Shown: positions 27,016 to 35,813, counted from the first letter of the stretch. The stretch is 64,000 bases of DNA from Cytobacillus oceanisediminis (GCF_022811925.1 NZ_CP065511.1:737501-801500), one strand, 5' to 3'. Translations and numbers: made by a program. Notes: generated by a model not told the origin, from the sequence alone.

Positions 27016-27903
27016 TTGCAATTGGATAACATGAACAACACACAGCCAGACGATCTTTGTCAGGAATTTGCCGAAATTCTGGGATCAGTACCATCTGTCA
27101 TAAATGGAGTTTGTACTGCGACTAATTCCCGTACAAATATACACCCGGTTGTATTAGGCCGGAGAGCTGAATCCTTTATGTTTGTTCCTCAGGCATATTC
27201 ATTTGAAAATTTCGATCGGGACGGCCGGGCATTATGTCTTGGTGAGACAGTCCTCCTGCAGGAGGAAGTTAACCCCTTTATGACCAGCTTGCGTGAAGAT
27301 GGAATCATTGTCACTGCCCTTCATAATCACTGGCTTTTTGAAAATCCAAGGTTAATGTATATGCATTTTGAATCCATTGATGAACCTTTAACTTTTGCCA
27401 GAAAAGTAAGAAATGCCCTAGACTTATTAACTACCCGCAATGTTGGAAGATCTGGCAGGGGACAAAGATCATCAAATAGACGAGGAGAAGAACTTTGTGA
27501 AGAGTTCAACAGAATTTTGGAAGGCAGCATGAATACATTTGAAAATGGGGTTTGCATTGTAATGAAATCCCGTACAAATATTAGGCCACGCGTTCTTGGC
27601 AGGAGGGGAAATTCCTTTTTATTAATTCCTCAAATGTTTGCATTTGAATCATTGACAGCAGACGGCCGGGCTCTTTGCAGTGGAGAAACGGTGATCCTGC
27701 AAGAAGAGATAAACCCATTTATTAGTGAGCTTCGTAAACATGACATTATTGTGACAGCTTTTCATAATCATTGGCTCTTTGATGATCCGAGGCTGATGTA
27801 TATCCATTTTGAAAAAGTGGAAAAACCAATTCGCTTTGCCAATGATGTAAGAGATGCTCTTGAGGTGCTGACTGAAAAAAAGATATCATCAAATAGTAAA
27901 TAA
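27016..27903 (+). CDS. Tandem DUF1259 protein (LppY/LpqO-like)
   Basis: A 295-aa protein made of two DUF1259 units (about residues 10-140 and 155-288). They share SRTNI-P-VLGRR, DGRALC-GETV-LQEE-NPF and T-HNHWLF--PRLMY-HFE, so the gene arose by internal duplication. DUF1259 has no known activity; the HNH and HFE motifs could bind metal. It has no signal peptide, unlike actinobacterial LpqO. TTG 27016 follows AGGAG. It sits between the kinase and the exporter but behind its own terminator. Confidence 0.8.
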   Translation: MQLDNMNNTQPDDLCQEFAEILGSVPSVINGVCTATNSRTNIHPVVLGRRAESFMFVPQAYSFENFDRDGRALCLGETVLLQEEVNPFMTSLREDGIIVTALHNHWLFENPRLMYMHFESIDEPLTFARKVRNALDLLTTRNVGRSGRGQRSSNRRGEELCEEFNRILEGSMNTFENGVCIVMKSRTNIRPRVLGRRGNSFLLIPQMFAFESLTADGRALCSGETVILQEEINPFISELRKHDIIVTAFHNHWLFDDPRLMYIHFEKVEKPIRFANDVRDALEVLTEKKISSNSK

Positions 27904-27931
27904 AGGAGTCACTTTTTCCGTGTGCTTCCGG

Positions 27932-27960
27932 GGATCTTCCAGTCGAAGATCCTTTTTTTA
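27932..27960 (+). terminator. Terminator of the DUF1259 gene
   Basis: Perfect 8-bp stem GGATCTTC / GAAGATCC with loop CAGTC and seven T. Confidence 0.9.
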
Positions 27961-27997
27961 TTTATTCATGGATTAAGAGCAATAAGTTCTTTCTCAT

Positions 27998-28020
27998 AAA
28001 AAGGTTAAGCAACCTTTTTT
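27998..28020 (+). terminator. Second small terminator
   Basis: AAAAAGGTT-AAGC-AACCTTTTTT, a short stem with a T run. Nothing further was recognised in 28021-28172. Confidence 0.55.
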
Positions 28021-28172
28021 GATTCCCTATTTCATTGGCTAGGTTCAAGCACATTGTTAATTTAAACTCTGATTGAAGTACAGGCGCGGGATTTCTGGGA
28101 AAAGCGGAACCGCAATCTGAATTTTAGAACAAAGTTTTGCAGAAAACGTCAAAATACATAAGCGGTTAGATA

Positions 28173-28190
28173 TTTAAACAAATTTTAAAC
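28173..28190. promoter_or_regulatory. 11-bp-phased direct repeat before the LanFEG-like operon
   Basis: TTTAAAC at 28173-28179 and 28184-28190, start to start 11 bases. A possible -10 (TAAGAT, 28223-28228) lies 32 bases later, nearly the same geometry as the repeat at 20726. The likely binder is the regulator encoded at 24731. Confidence 0.55.
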
Positions 28191-28247
28191 TTCTCCCTAC
28201 CTTTGTTTTAACCTTGACTGGCTAAGATGGAAAGTGAGGTGAGAGGA

Positions 28248-29159
28248 ATGGAGTTTATCGTAAGAACGGAAAATTTATCAAAGCATTTTGGTCAGGAGAA
28301 AGCTGTGTCAGGTCTGGAAATGAAAATACCCAAAGGGGAGATCTACGGATTTCTGGGTCCGAATGGTGCGGGGAAAACCACAACGATCCGGATGCTTTTG
28401 GGGCTGATGAAGCCTGATTCCGGCAGAATTGAAATTTTTCAAAAAGACTTAAAGAAAGACAGACTAACTATATTGGGACGGGTGGGCTCGCTTGTGGAGT
28501 CACCATCATATTATCCGCATTTAACAGCAAAAGAAAATCTGGAAGCAATGAGAAAAATACTTGGTGTGCCGAAACAGAGAATCGCTGAAGTGCTGGAGAT
28601 TGTCCGGCTAACAGATGCTGGTGATAAAAAAGTAAAGGGCTTCTCACTTGGCATGAAGCAGCGGCTTGGAATTGCTGCCTCGCTGCTGAATAACCCGGAA
28701 CTGCTGATTCTCGATGAGCCGACAAACGGTTTAGACCCTTCAGGAATTATTGAGATCCGCAATTTAATTAAAAGCCTGCCATCGGAATGCGGGATGACCG
28801 TGTTAATCTCCAGTCATTTATTATCAGAAATTGATCAGATGGCGACAACAGTAGGCATTGTGACGAAAGGGAAAATGATTTTTCAGGATTCGATTGAAGC
28901 GATGCGCATGTTTGCACAGCAGTCCGTTTTATTAAAGGTCAGCGAGAGCGACAAAGCCTGGCGATCCCTGCTGGGGAGAGGAATGAAGGCTGGTTTGGAT
29001 AATGGCATTATTTCGCTTCCGCAGCAATCGGATGAAAAGGTGGCAGAGGCTGTGCGCGGACTTGTAGCAAATGGATTTTCCGTTTATCGGGTGGAAGAAG
29101 AAAAGCGATCATTGGAAGACATTTTCCTTCAAATGACGAGGGAGGGGCAGGCCGGATGA
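28248..29159 (+). CDS. ABC transporter ATP-binding protein, LanF/BcrA type
   Basis: A 303-aa ATPase with Walker A GPNGAGKTT, signature FSLGMKQRLGIA, Walker B LLILDEPTNGLDP and the C-terminal extension of lantibiotic-immunity ATPases. ATG 28248 follows AGGTGAGAGG; the ATG at 28227 overlaps the probable -10 box. It overlaps the first permease gene by four bases. Together with two permeases it forms a LanFEG-like exporter that would expel cationic peptides from the membrane. No lantibiotic biosynthesis gene is near, so resistance rather than self-immunity is likely. Confidence 0.9.
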   Translation: MEFIVRTENLSKHFGQEKAVSGLEMKIPKGEIYGFLGPNGAGKTTTIRMLLGLMKPDSGRIEIFQKDLKKDRLTILGRVGSLVESPSYYPHLTAKENLEAMRKILGVPKQRIAEVLEIVRLTDAGDKKVKGFSLGMKQRLGIAASLLNNPELLILDEPTNGLDPSGIIEIRNLIKSLPSECGMTVLISSHLLSEIDQMATTVGIVTKGKMIFQDSIEAMRMFAQQSVLLKVSESDKAWRSLLGRGMKAGLDNGIISLPQQSDEKVAEAVRGLVANGFSVYRVEEEKRSLEDIFLQMTREGQAG

Positions 29160-29866
29160 TGGGAAAGCTGCTGGCAGCCGAATTTATGAAGATTAAGCGG
29201 AAAGGAATCTGGTTTCTGACCGTCCTCGGCCCAATTGGGGTAGTAGCCATGCAAATGGTCAATTACGGGGTGCGCAAGGATTATTTGTTCAGGCAAAATG
29301 ATGACCGGTGGGGGTATTATTTGGACAATATTCATTCGTTCACTCCGCTTGCGATTGTGCTGGGCATCGTAATCCTGACATCTTTTATGTCGAGCATTGA
29401 GAATGAAACGAATGCCTGGAAGCAGCTGATTGCACTGCCAGTTTCGAAAATGAGCGTGTATTTATCGAAGTTCACAGTGCTGTCGGTTCTGCTCCTGACT
29501 TCTTCTGTGCTTTTAATGCTGTTCACAATCGTTTTTGGATTGTCTCTGGATTTAGGCGGGGAGGTTCCGTATGCCGGTCTGCTGAAATTTAGCTTTTATC
29601 CTTTTTTTGCGGCATTACCTGTTTTGGCGCTGCAGCTTTGGGTAGCGACTGTAAGTGTGAACCAGGGTGTGCCAATCACTCTGGGGATTCTGGGTGTAAT
29701 TCTGACATATGCTGGTTTTACTTTGCCGGATTGGCTGATTTGGAAATGGCCGCTGCTGCTGAATGAGTGGGATGAACCGCTCATCAACGTCCTGCTCGGT
29801 GTTGGAACTGGCTTCTTCTTATACGCAGCAGGCATGATTGATTTTGCGAGAAGGGATGTGAAATAG
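29156..29866 (+). CDS. ABC-2 permease, LanE/MutE type
   Basis: A 236-aa protein with six helices; the start LLAAEFMKIKRKGIWFLTV matches the N-terminus of lantibiotic-immunity permeases. It starts on ATG overlapping the ATPase stop, with AGGGAGGGG before it. The next permease starts right after its stop codon. Its paralogue at 29867 shares the KxR--(I/G) lead and the NLPYSV / ITxFxS style helices only weakly. Confidence 0.85.
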   Translation: MMGKLLAAEFMKIKRKGIWFLTVLGPIGVVAMQMVNYGVRKDYLFRQNDDRWGYYLDNIHSFTPLAIVLGIVILTSFMSSIENETNAWKQLIALPVSKMSVYLSKFTVLSVLLLTSSVLLMLFTIVFGLSLDLGGEVPYAGLLKFSFYPFFAALPVLALQLWVATVSVNQGVPITLGILGVILTYAGFTLPDWLIWKWPLLLNEWDEPLINVLLGVGTGFFLYAAGMIDFARRDVK

Positions 29867-30598
29867 ATGCTATCTATTCTAAAGTCGGAATGGTTTAAAC
29901 TGCGTAAATCAAGGATCTTCGGCATTCTTTTAGTGGGACCGCTGATTGGGCTGGGTGCGGGGATTGGGGCAGATACAGCTGAAACGGCGGGGGTGATGAA
30001 TGAATGGTACATGCTTTTGATTTATATGAATTTGCCTTATTCGGTCCTCTTTTTGCCGTTAGTCACAGGGGTTCTGGCAAGCCTTGTCTGCCGGTATGAG
30101 CATCAGGCCGGGGGCTGGAAGCAGCTTCTGTCGCTGCCTGTCACAAGGGGAAAAGTGTTTGCAGCTAAGTATGCGCTGATTCTGCTATTGGTTTTGCTCA
30201 TACAGTTATTTTATTTAGCTGCCATTTATGGAGCAGGATTGTATAAAGGCTTGGCCGATCCGTTTCCGGCAGCGATTGTCTGGAAAAGCATATTGGGAGG
30301 CTGGGTCGCGACTTTCCCATTAGTCGCTCTGCAGCTGTGGATGTCCGTCTGGTTCAAAAGCTTTGCGGCACCTTTTGCGGTCAACGTCGTTTTTACACTG
30401 CCATCCATTCTTGCGATGAATTCAGAGAAAGTAGGCCCCTATTATCCATGGGCACAGCCATTTGCAATGATGTATCCTGCGGCAGATACAGGCGATATCT
30501 TCTTTATTCCATGGGAACAGCTTTTGACTGTAATCGGCGGATTCTTTTTACTGTTTTATCTGGGCGGCTATTTTTATTTTCAGCGGAAGGCTGTGTAG
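29867..30598 (+). CDS. ABC-2 permease, LanG/MutG type
   Basis: A 243-aa second permease of the exporter, six helices, with the N-terminal SEWFKLRKSRIFG and the block HQAGGWKQLLSLPVTRGKV typical of this family. ATG follows the previous stop directly (no gap). The operon ends in a hairpin at 30604. Confidence 0.85.
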   Translation: MLSILKSEWFKLRKSRIFGILLVGPLIGLGAGIGADTAETAGVMNEWYMLLIYMNLPYSVLFLPLVTGVLASLVCRYEHQAGGWKQLLSLPVTRGKVFAAKYALILLLVLLIQLFYLAAIYGAGLYKGLADPFPAAIVWKSILGGWVATFPLVALQLWMSVWFKSFAAPFAVNVVFTLPSILAMNSEKVGPYYPWAQPFAMMYPAADTGDIFFIPWEQLLTVIGGFFLLFYLGGYFYFQRKAV

Positions 30599-30603
30599 AC
30601 AGG

Positions 30604-30634
30604 ATACCAAGGGAGAGATCTCTTGGTATTTTTA
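30604..30634 (+). terminator. Terminator of the LanFEG-like operon
   Basis: Perfect 8-bp stem ATACCAAG / CTTGGTAT, loop of 10, then TTTTT. Confidence 0.85.
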
Positions 30635-30654
30635 AATGGTAAATTGTAATTATT

Positions 30655-30680
30655 TGAAACTTTTTCTATATTATTCCGTA
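30655..30680 (+). promoter_or_regulatory. Sigma-W type promoter of yknWXYZ
   Basis: TGAAAC (30655-30660), 16 bases, CGTA (30677-30680), a full consensus match. yknWXYZ is a known sigma-W operon in B. subtilis. Confidence 0.9.
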
Positions 30681-30723
30681 AAGCTATAGTGGAATTATTT
30701 TTAATAGAATAGGAGTGTTCTTT

Positions 30724-31389
30724 ATGGAACAAGAAGTAAAAACAAATAGCGCAAAACCGAGTATGCTTGGGATGATTTGGAGTCCTGGGGAGCAGTTTGA
30801 CCGCATACGCCAGAACCCGAAGATTTGGGTGCCGCTGATTTTGGTCAGTATTCTGTTTGCGGCAGGTATGTTTTTGATGGCCATGTCGATGGATGCTTCT
30901 TACCTTGGGCTTGAAGGCATGAGTGAGGCAGAGGCAGAGATGGTAATGATGTTTTCGAGGGTGGGTGTGGCAATAACAGGAATTTTCACACCTGTAGTGG
31001 TTGCCCTCATTTCCGGTGGTATTTATATGATTTTCATTAAAATTGCTGGATCAGATGCAACCTTCAAACAGATATTTTCCATGAATATTTATATTCTTGT
31101 TATTGGCGGGATAGGCCTCTTGGTCAATATGGCATTAAGAGCAGCTATTGGAGGAAATCCGGAAATATTTATTACTAGTTTAGCAGGATTGATGAACAGC
31201 GAGAAACCAGGGGTTTTGGGTTCTATCGAGTTATTCAGCATCTGGCAGTCTGTTGTAACGGCTATTGGCCTTCATCGGGTTGGAGGATTATCAAAAGGCT
31301 GGGCTTGGGGCATTGCGATTGCCTTCTTCATCATCGGCATTGTCTTCACTTTAATCAGCAATACCCTTTCAGGAATGACTGGTGTCTAA
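30724..31389 (+). CDS. yknW: Yip1-domain membrane protein YknW
   Basis: A 221-aa protein with a soluble N-terminus (MIWSPGEQFDRIRQNPKIW) and about five helices, a Yip1 domain. In B. subtilis YknW works with the YknXYZ exporter to protect against the SDP cannibalism toxin. ATG 30724 lies eight bases after AGGAG. The stop codon is followed directly by yknX. Confidence 0.88.
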   Translation: MEQEVKTNSAKPSMLGMIWSPGEQFDRIRQNPKIWVPLILVSILFAAGMFLMAMSMDASYLGLEGMSEAEAEMVMMFSRVGVAITGIFTPVVVALISGGIYMIFIKIAGSDATFKQIFSMNIYILVIGGIGLLVNMALRAAIGGNPEIFITSLAGLMNSEKPGVLGSIELFSIWQSVVTAIGLHRVGGLSKGWAWGIAIAFFIIGIVFTLISNTLSGMTGV

Positions 31390-32508
31390 ATGAAAAAGAA
31401 AGTTTGGATAGCAATAGGAGTTGCGGCTGTGTTTTTGCTGATGGCTGGCGTTAGCGTCTACAGACAGGCGTTTGCGAAAGGGCCTGAAGTAAAAACCGCC
31501 CATCCGGTTCAGGAGGAAATTACAGAGCAGATCATGATTCCGGGAACGGTAGAGCTGATGAATGAACAGAAAATATATGCTTCTCCTGAAAAAGGCGAAA
31601 TAAAGGAGTTCCTGGTAGAAGAAGGGGATTCCGTTAAAAAAGGAGAGGTACTGGCCAAATTCGATGAACAGGCTTTGGAGCTTGAACTGGAAAAAGTCAA
31701 ACTTCAGGCTGAATCAGGATATTTAAAAATCAGCCAGCTGGAAAAACAGGAAGACCAGCTGGGGAATAAGAAAAAAGAGCTGCGCAAACAGGCTGGTGAA
31801 AAGGAAGCTGATAAACAGATACAGCCTGAAAGGGATCAGTTGAAACTGGAAAAGCGATTGGCGAATCTGGAATTAAGCCAGGTGCTTCTGCAGAAGAAAG
31901 ATATTGAAAAACGTCTTGGAGAATTAGAGGTTAAAAGCACAATGGATGGAGTGGTGCTTCAGGTGAACAAGGCAGCCTCCTCCGATCCAGCTTCGGCAGG
32001 GAAACCTGTCATTTATGTTGGCGATTTAAAGGCGATCGGCGCATCAGGCTTACTTTCAGAATTCGATTCATTAAAGGTGAAAGAGGGGCAAAAGGTGACT
32101 CTCCGGTCCGATGCGATTCCTGAAAAGAAATGGAAAGGCGAAGTCAGCGAAGTAGCTGATATGCCGGAAGAGAATCAGGGAATGAACCCTGCCGAAAATA
32201 GTGCGCCACAGTATCGGGTGGAGATCACGGTGAAGGAAATGTCCCTGAAACCAGGTTTTCAGCTCATAATGGAAATCGAAACGGATAAGAAGAAGGCTCT
32301 GACTGTTCCGGCAAACTCGGTTATAACTGGAGACAGCAGCGTATATCTATTCGTGGTCAGGGATCAGAAAAGCTATAAACAGGAAGTGGAGACAGGTGTC
32401 GCTTCCGGGAATAAAATCGAGATAACAAGCGGCCTCAAAGAGAAGGATTTGATTATTACTAATCCATCAGATCAGCTTAAAGACGGCATGGAAGTGGATG
32501 CGAAATGA
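31390..32508 (+). CDS. yknX: Membrane fusion protein YknX
   Basis: A 372-aa RND/MacA-type periplasmic-adaptor-like protein: one N-terminal anchor helix (about residues 6-24), a biotinyl-lipoyl-like segment (VEEGDSVKKGEVLAKFDE), a charged coiled coil (about residues 95-180), and beta domains. It links YknY/YknZ to the cell surface. The start has only a weak ribosome site, so coupling with yknW is likely. It overlaps yknY by four bases. Confidence 0.9.
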   Translation: MKKKVWIAIGVAAVFLLMAGVSVYRQAFAKGPEVKTAHPVQEEITEQIMIPGTVELMNEQKIYASPEKGEIKEFLVEEGDSVKKGEVLAKFDEQALELELEKVKLQAESGYLKISQLEKQEDQLGNKKKELRKQAGEKEADKQIQPERDQLKLEKRLANLELSQVLLQKKDIEKRLGELEVKSTMDGVVLQVNKAASSDPASAGKPVIYVGDLKAIGASGLLSEFDSLKVKEGQKVTLRSDAIPEKKWKGEVSEVADMPEENQGMNPAENSAPQYRVEITVKEMSLKPGFQLIMEIETDKKKALTVPANSVITGDSSVYLFVVRDQKSYKQEVETGVASGNKIEITSGLKEKDLIITNPSDQLKDGMEVDAK

Positions 32509-33197
32509 TTGATCTTAAAGGCATAATCAAGTCTTATCAGGCGGGAAAAGAAAGAATTGAAGTGTTAAAAGGGATTAATCTGAGCATTGAGCAAGGGGAT
32601 TCTGTGGCGATTATGGGGCCATCCGGATCGGGAAAGTCCACGCTTATGAATATTATTGGATGTCTCGATCTGCCGACAGAAGGAATATATGAATTGGATG
32701 GTGAGAACATATCCAATTACTCGGAAGCAGAGCTGGCAAAGGTCAGAAATCAATCGATCGGGTTTGTGTTTCAGCAGTTTCACCTGCTTCCGAGACTGAC
32801 GGCCATTCAAAATGTAGAGCTGCCGATGATTTACAGCGGCCTTGCAAAAAAGGAACGATTGGAAAGGGCGGAAGCCGCACTGATCAAAGTGGGTCTTGCT
32901 GATCGGATGGAGCATCTGCCAAATGCCTTATCAGGAGGTCAGAAGCAGCGGGTTGCCATCGCCAGAGCGATTGTGAACGAACCGAAAATCATATTGGCGG
33001 ATGAACCAACAGGTGCTCTTGATACGAAAACAAGCGCCTCCATTATGGAGTTGTTCAGTGAGCTGAACCATGAAGGGTCTACGATTGTAATGGTTACACA
33101 TGAACCTGAGGTTGCAGAGTATGCCCATCACACGATTATGGTGAGGGATGGGCTGATTGTGTCCGCAGAACCTTCCCGCAGGGGGGCGCCTACATGA
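32505..33197 (+). CDS. yknY: ABC transporter ATP-binding protein YknY (MacB/LolD type)
   Basis: A 230-aa ATPase with Walker A GPSGSGKST, Q-loop FVFQQFHLLPRL, signature LSGGQKQRVAIARA, Walker B ILADEPTGALD and His in MVTHE. This is the MacB/LolD branch that drives mechanotransmission rather than classical transport. It overlaps its neighbours by four bases on both sides. Confidence 0.94.
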   Translation: MIDLKGIIKSYQAGKERIEVLKGINLSIEQGDSVAIMGPSGSGKSTLMNIIGCLDLPTEGIYELDGENISNYSEAELAKVRNQSIGFVFQQFHLLPRLTAIQNVELPMIYSGLAKKERLERAEAALIKVGLADRMEHLPNALSGGQKQRVAIARAIVNEPKIILADEPTGALDTKTSASIMELFSELNHEGSTIVMVTHEPEVAEYAHHTIMVRDGLIVSAEPSRRGAPT

Positions 33198-34387
33198 GTT
33201 TTTTAGAAAATATCAAAATGGCGCTTAGTTCCTTAAAGGCGCATAAAATGAGATCGATTTTAACGATGATTGGGATCATTATTGGTGTTGGGGCTGTCAT
33301 TATTGTAGTCGCAATCGGCCAGGGCGGAGAAGCGATGCTGAAGACGCAGCTGACAGGTCCCGGCAATACAGTGGAGCTGTTTTATCAGCCTTCTGACGAG
33401 GAAATTCAGGCAAACCCAAACATATTTAATGAAGCTCCTTTTGATGGGGAAGATATCAATGCACTGGAGCAGATTCCAGAGATTAAAAGAGTAGTTGCTT
33501 CAAGCTCACAGTTTTCACAGGCTTCTTTTGGGGAAAAGAAGGCAGAAACATCGACAACAGGAGTAGGTCCAGCCTATTTTGAGCTGAACAATGTTGATAT
33601 GGAGAAAGGGCGGTCCTTTACGGCTGCAGATTTCCTTGGCGGACGCAGAGTGGGGCTTGTCAGCTATTCCATGCAGGAGGAGCTCTTTGATGGCAAGTCG
33701 CCGGTTGGCGAAGTGATCCGGATTGGGAACCAGCCGATTGAAATCATTGGAGTCATGGAAAAGCAGACAGGGCTCTTTTCATTCGGTGTTCTGGAGATCT
33801 ATGTGCCTACTAAAACATGGCAGACAATTTATGGGAAGAGTGACTTTACCCAGGTGACGCTTCAGGCAGAATCCGCTGATCAGCTTCAGACGGCAGGAAA
33901 GAAGGCTGCCAACCTGCTTAACAAGATGCATAATACAGAAGAATCTTATATGGTTATCAACATGGAAGAAATGGCAGAAGGAATCGGCCAGATTACAAAG
34001 GTCATGACTTTAATCATCGGCAGTATCGCCGGTATCTCGCTATTTGTTGGCGGAATTGGGGTCATGAATATCATGCTCGTATCTGTAACGGAAAGAACGA
34101 GGGAAATCGGCATCCGAAAAGCACTCGGAGCGACCAGAGGGCAAATCATGGGACAGTTTTTAATCGAATCTGTCACGCTGACCTTAATTGGAGGAGTGCT
34201 GGGAATCCTGCTGGGCTGGGGTTCTGCATCTCTGATTTCATTCTTTGCCGGCTGGCCATCACTCATTTCCTGGCAGGTCGTCGCAGGCGCCCTTTTCTTC
34301 TCAATGGCGATCGGCATCATCTTCGGTCTGCTGCCGGCTAATAAAGCTTCTAGGCTGAGTCCAATTGAATCTTTGCGGTATGAGTGA
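33194..34387 (+). CDS. yknZ: FtsX/MacB-type permease YknZ
   Basis: A 397-aa protein with four helices: one at about residues 18-42, a large extracytoplasmic MacB domain, then three C-terminal helices with the motif MNIMLVSVTERTREIGIRKALGA. It is the membrane part of YknWXYZ. The operon ends here, with no strong terminator recognised in 34388-34529. Confidence 0.92.
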   Translation: MSFLENIKMALSSLKAHKMRSILTMIGIIIGVGAVIIVVAIGQGGEAMLKTQLTGPGNTVELFYQPSDEEIQANPNIFNEAPFDGEDINALEQIPEIKRVVASSSQFSQASFGEKKAETSTTGVGPAYFELNNVDMEKGRSFTAADFLGGRRVGLVSYSMQEELFDGKSPVGEVIRIGNQPIEIIGVMEKQTGLFSFGVLEIYVPTKTWQTIYGKSDFTQVTLQAESADQLQTAGKKAANLLNKMHNTEESYMVINMEEMAEGIGQITKVMTLIIGSIAGISLFVGGIGVMNIMLVSVTERTREIGIRKALGATRGQIMGQFLIESVTLTLIGGVLGILLGWGSASLISFFAGWPSLISWQVVAGALFFSMAIGIIFGLLPANKASRLSPIESLRYE

Positions 34388-34529
34388 TTATTTAAGAGGC
34401 TATCTTCGGCTGAGGCTGGGGGTGGTCTTTTTTGCTGGCTGGGAATGTACTGCGATTAGTGTATGTAAGCTATCCTATATCTGGTAATATAGTGAAATAG
34501 GACTATGATACGATGAGGGTGTGCTTAGG

Positions 34530-35183
34530 ATGTTTGCTTATGAAATGCTGGCGAGATTTTACCGGGAAGATGGATCGGTCATTTTTCCGGGAGAAATCTT
34601 TGGTGCAGCCAGAAAGCGAGGCAGGCTGTATGTCCTGGACCGCTTGTGCCGGATGACGGCGGTCAGGTTTGCTTCGTTTATTGACAAAAAGGCATTCATA
34701 AACTTTATCCCGACAAGCATTTACTCGCCGGAGTTCTGCCTGGAATCAACCGTCCAGCTTGCGAACCGATTAGGGGTGGATCCGAGTCAGCTCGTATTTG
34801 AGGTAGTGGAAACCGATAAAGTGGAGGATACGGATCATTTGAAAAGGATCCTCGCTTATTATAGGGAAAAAGGATTCCGCTATGCACTGGATGATGTGGG
34901 GGCTGGATTCAGCACGGTGGAGTTATTGAGCGAGCTGCAGCCGCATTATATGAAGCTGGATATGAAATATGTCCAGGGCGTGTCAAAAGATCCAGAGAAA
35001 CAGAAGACAGCGGAAGCTTTTTTGCAGCAGGCATTGAAACTGAGATCGGTTCCGCTTGCTGAAGGGATTGAAACCCGGGAAGACTTTGTGTGGCTCCGGG
35101 GCAGGGGATATCAGCTGTTTCAGGGATATCTGTTTGGAAAACCTGCTCCAATTGCAGAAAAAGATAAGATATCAGTAAAGTAA
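34530..35183 (+). CDS. EAL-domain protein (cyclic-di-GMP phosphodiesterase), short form
   Basis: A 217-aa stand-alone EAL domain. Signature residues are seen: EMLAR (for ExLxR) at residues 5-9, Asn in FINFIP, Glu in FEVVETD, DDVGAG (for DDFGTG), Lys in YMKLDM, AEGIET and QGYLFGKP. The first strand of a normal EAL domain, about 20-25 residues before ExLxR, is missing, and a TGA closes the frame upstream. It may be active, but folding of the truncated edge is a question. ATG 34530 was chosen over GTG 34521 for ribosome-site spacing. Confidence 0.85.
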   Translation: MFAYEMLARFYREDGSVIFPGEIFGAARKRGRLYVLDRLCRMTAVRFASFIDKKAFINFIPTSIYSPEFCLESTVQLANRLGVDPSQLVFEVVETDKVEDTDHLKRILAYYREKGFRYALDDVGAGFSTVELLSELQPHYMKLDMKYVQGVSKDPEKQKTAEAFLQQALKLRSVPLAEGIETREDFVWLRGRGYQLFQGYLFGKPAPIAEKDKISVK

Positions 35184-35417
35184 TGAAAGAAAATGCCTGT
35201 ATTTTGCAGATCTGAACAAATTTCTTACTGTTTTTTCTAAAAAAAGGAGAGATGGAAAGATTTATGTGCGGATAGCTGAAAAATATGTGCGTTCAGCTTT
35301 TTTGGTGGCATTTCCTGCATTAGGGCCAGAGGCTTTATCAGTATTGTCTTCTGCGGTCTGAAATAATTGTTGGATAGATATGTAATCAATCCGAAATATA
35401 TGTAACCTTTCACTCAT

Positions 35418-35442
35418 GTTTATATTGCGGACCCAGGGGAAT
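35418..35442 (+). promoter_or_regulatory. Sigma-B-like promoter of the second acidic lipoprotein
   Basis: GTTTAT (35418-35423), 13 bases, GGGAAT (35437-35442). The spacing is the same as before the paralogue at 10348. The rest of the gap 35184-35417 holds no clear feature. Confidence 0.6.
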
Positions 35443-35485
35443 AGTCTTAATAGAAACATAATACTGCAAAAGGAGATGACATCAC

Positions 35486-35713
35486 ATGAAATACAAAAAT
35501 CTACTATTATCGATTCCATTAGGAGCAGGATTAATGTTAGCAGGATGTGCTTCTGAGCAGGACCCACCTCCGGAAGATGAGGAAAACATGGAAATGGAAA
35601 ATCAGGAAGATAACCAGGAACCAGATGTAACGGAAGAGCCTAGTGAAGAAAATATGGATGAAGAAGAGCCAGATATGGATGAAGAGCCGTCTGAAGAGAA
35701 TAATAATCAATAA
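35486..35713 (+). CDS. Small acidic lipoprotein (75 aa), paralogue of 10348
   Basis: Signal peptide with lipobox MLAGC (Cys near residue 21), then SEQDPPPED and a low-complexity tail of Glu, Asp, Asn and Met. The tail contains the near-repeats EEPSEEN and EEPDMDEEPSEEN. The leader (35450-35478) is almost base-for-base the same as that of the gene at 10348. Function unknown; probably a stress-induced surface lipoprotein. Confidence 0.72.
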   Translation: MKYKNLLLSIPLGAGLMLAGCASEQDPPPEDEENMEMENQEDNQEPDVTEEPSEENMDEEEPDMDEEPSEENNNQ

Positions 35714-35726
35714 ATAAACTTGACCT

Positions 35727-35757
35727 GAAAACAGCATCCGATACGGATGCTGTTTTC
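35727..35757 (+). terminator. Terminator of the second lipoprotein
   Basis: A 14-bp perfect stem GAAAACAGCATCCG / CGGATGCTGTTTTC with loop ATA and a T run inside the 3' arm. Confidence 0.9.
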
Positions 35758-35779
35758 GTGCAGAAAAAAGTCAGCTATA

Positions 35780-35813
35780 TAAAAAGGTTCAAAGGGTGAT
35801 TACCCTTTGAACC
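35780..35813 (-). terminator. Terminator of the YflT-like gene
   Basis: A 12-bp perfect stem GGTTCAAAGGGT / ACCCTTTGAACC. On the - strand it is followed by TTTTTAT. Confidence 0.88.

Noticed and set aside
28248..30598. LanFEG-like exporter as self-immunity of a lantibiotic cluster
   Set aside because: No LanB, LanC, LanM, precursor peptide or protease gene was found on either side, so resistance is the simpler reading.
35262..35567. 101-codon frame opposite the second lipoprotein leader
   Set aside because: It crosses the sigma-B-like promoter and has no conserved features.
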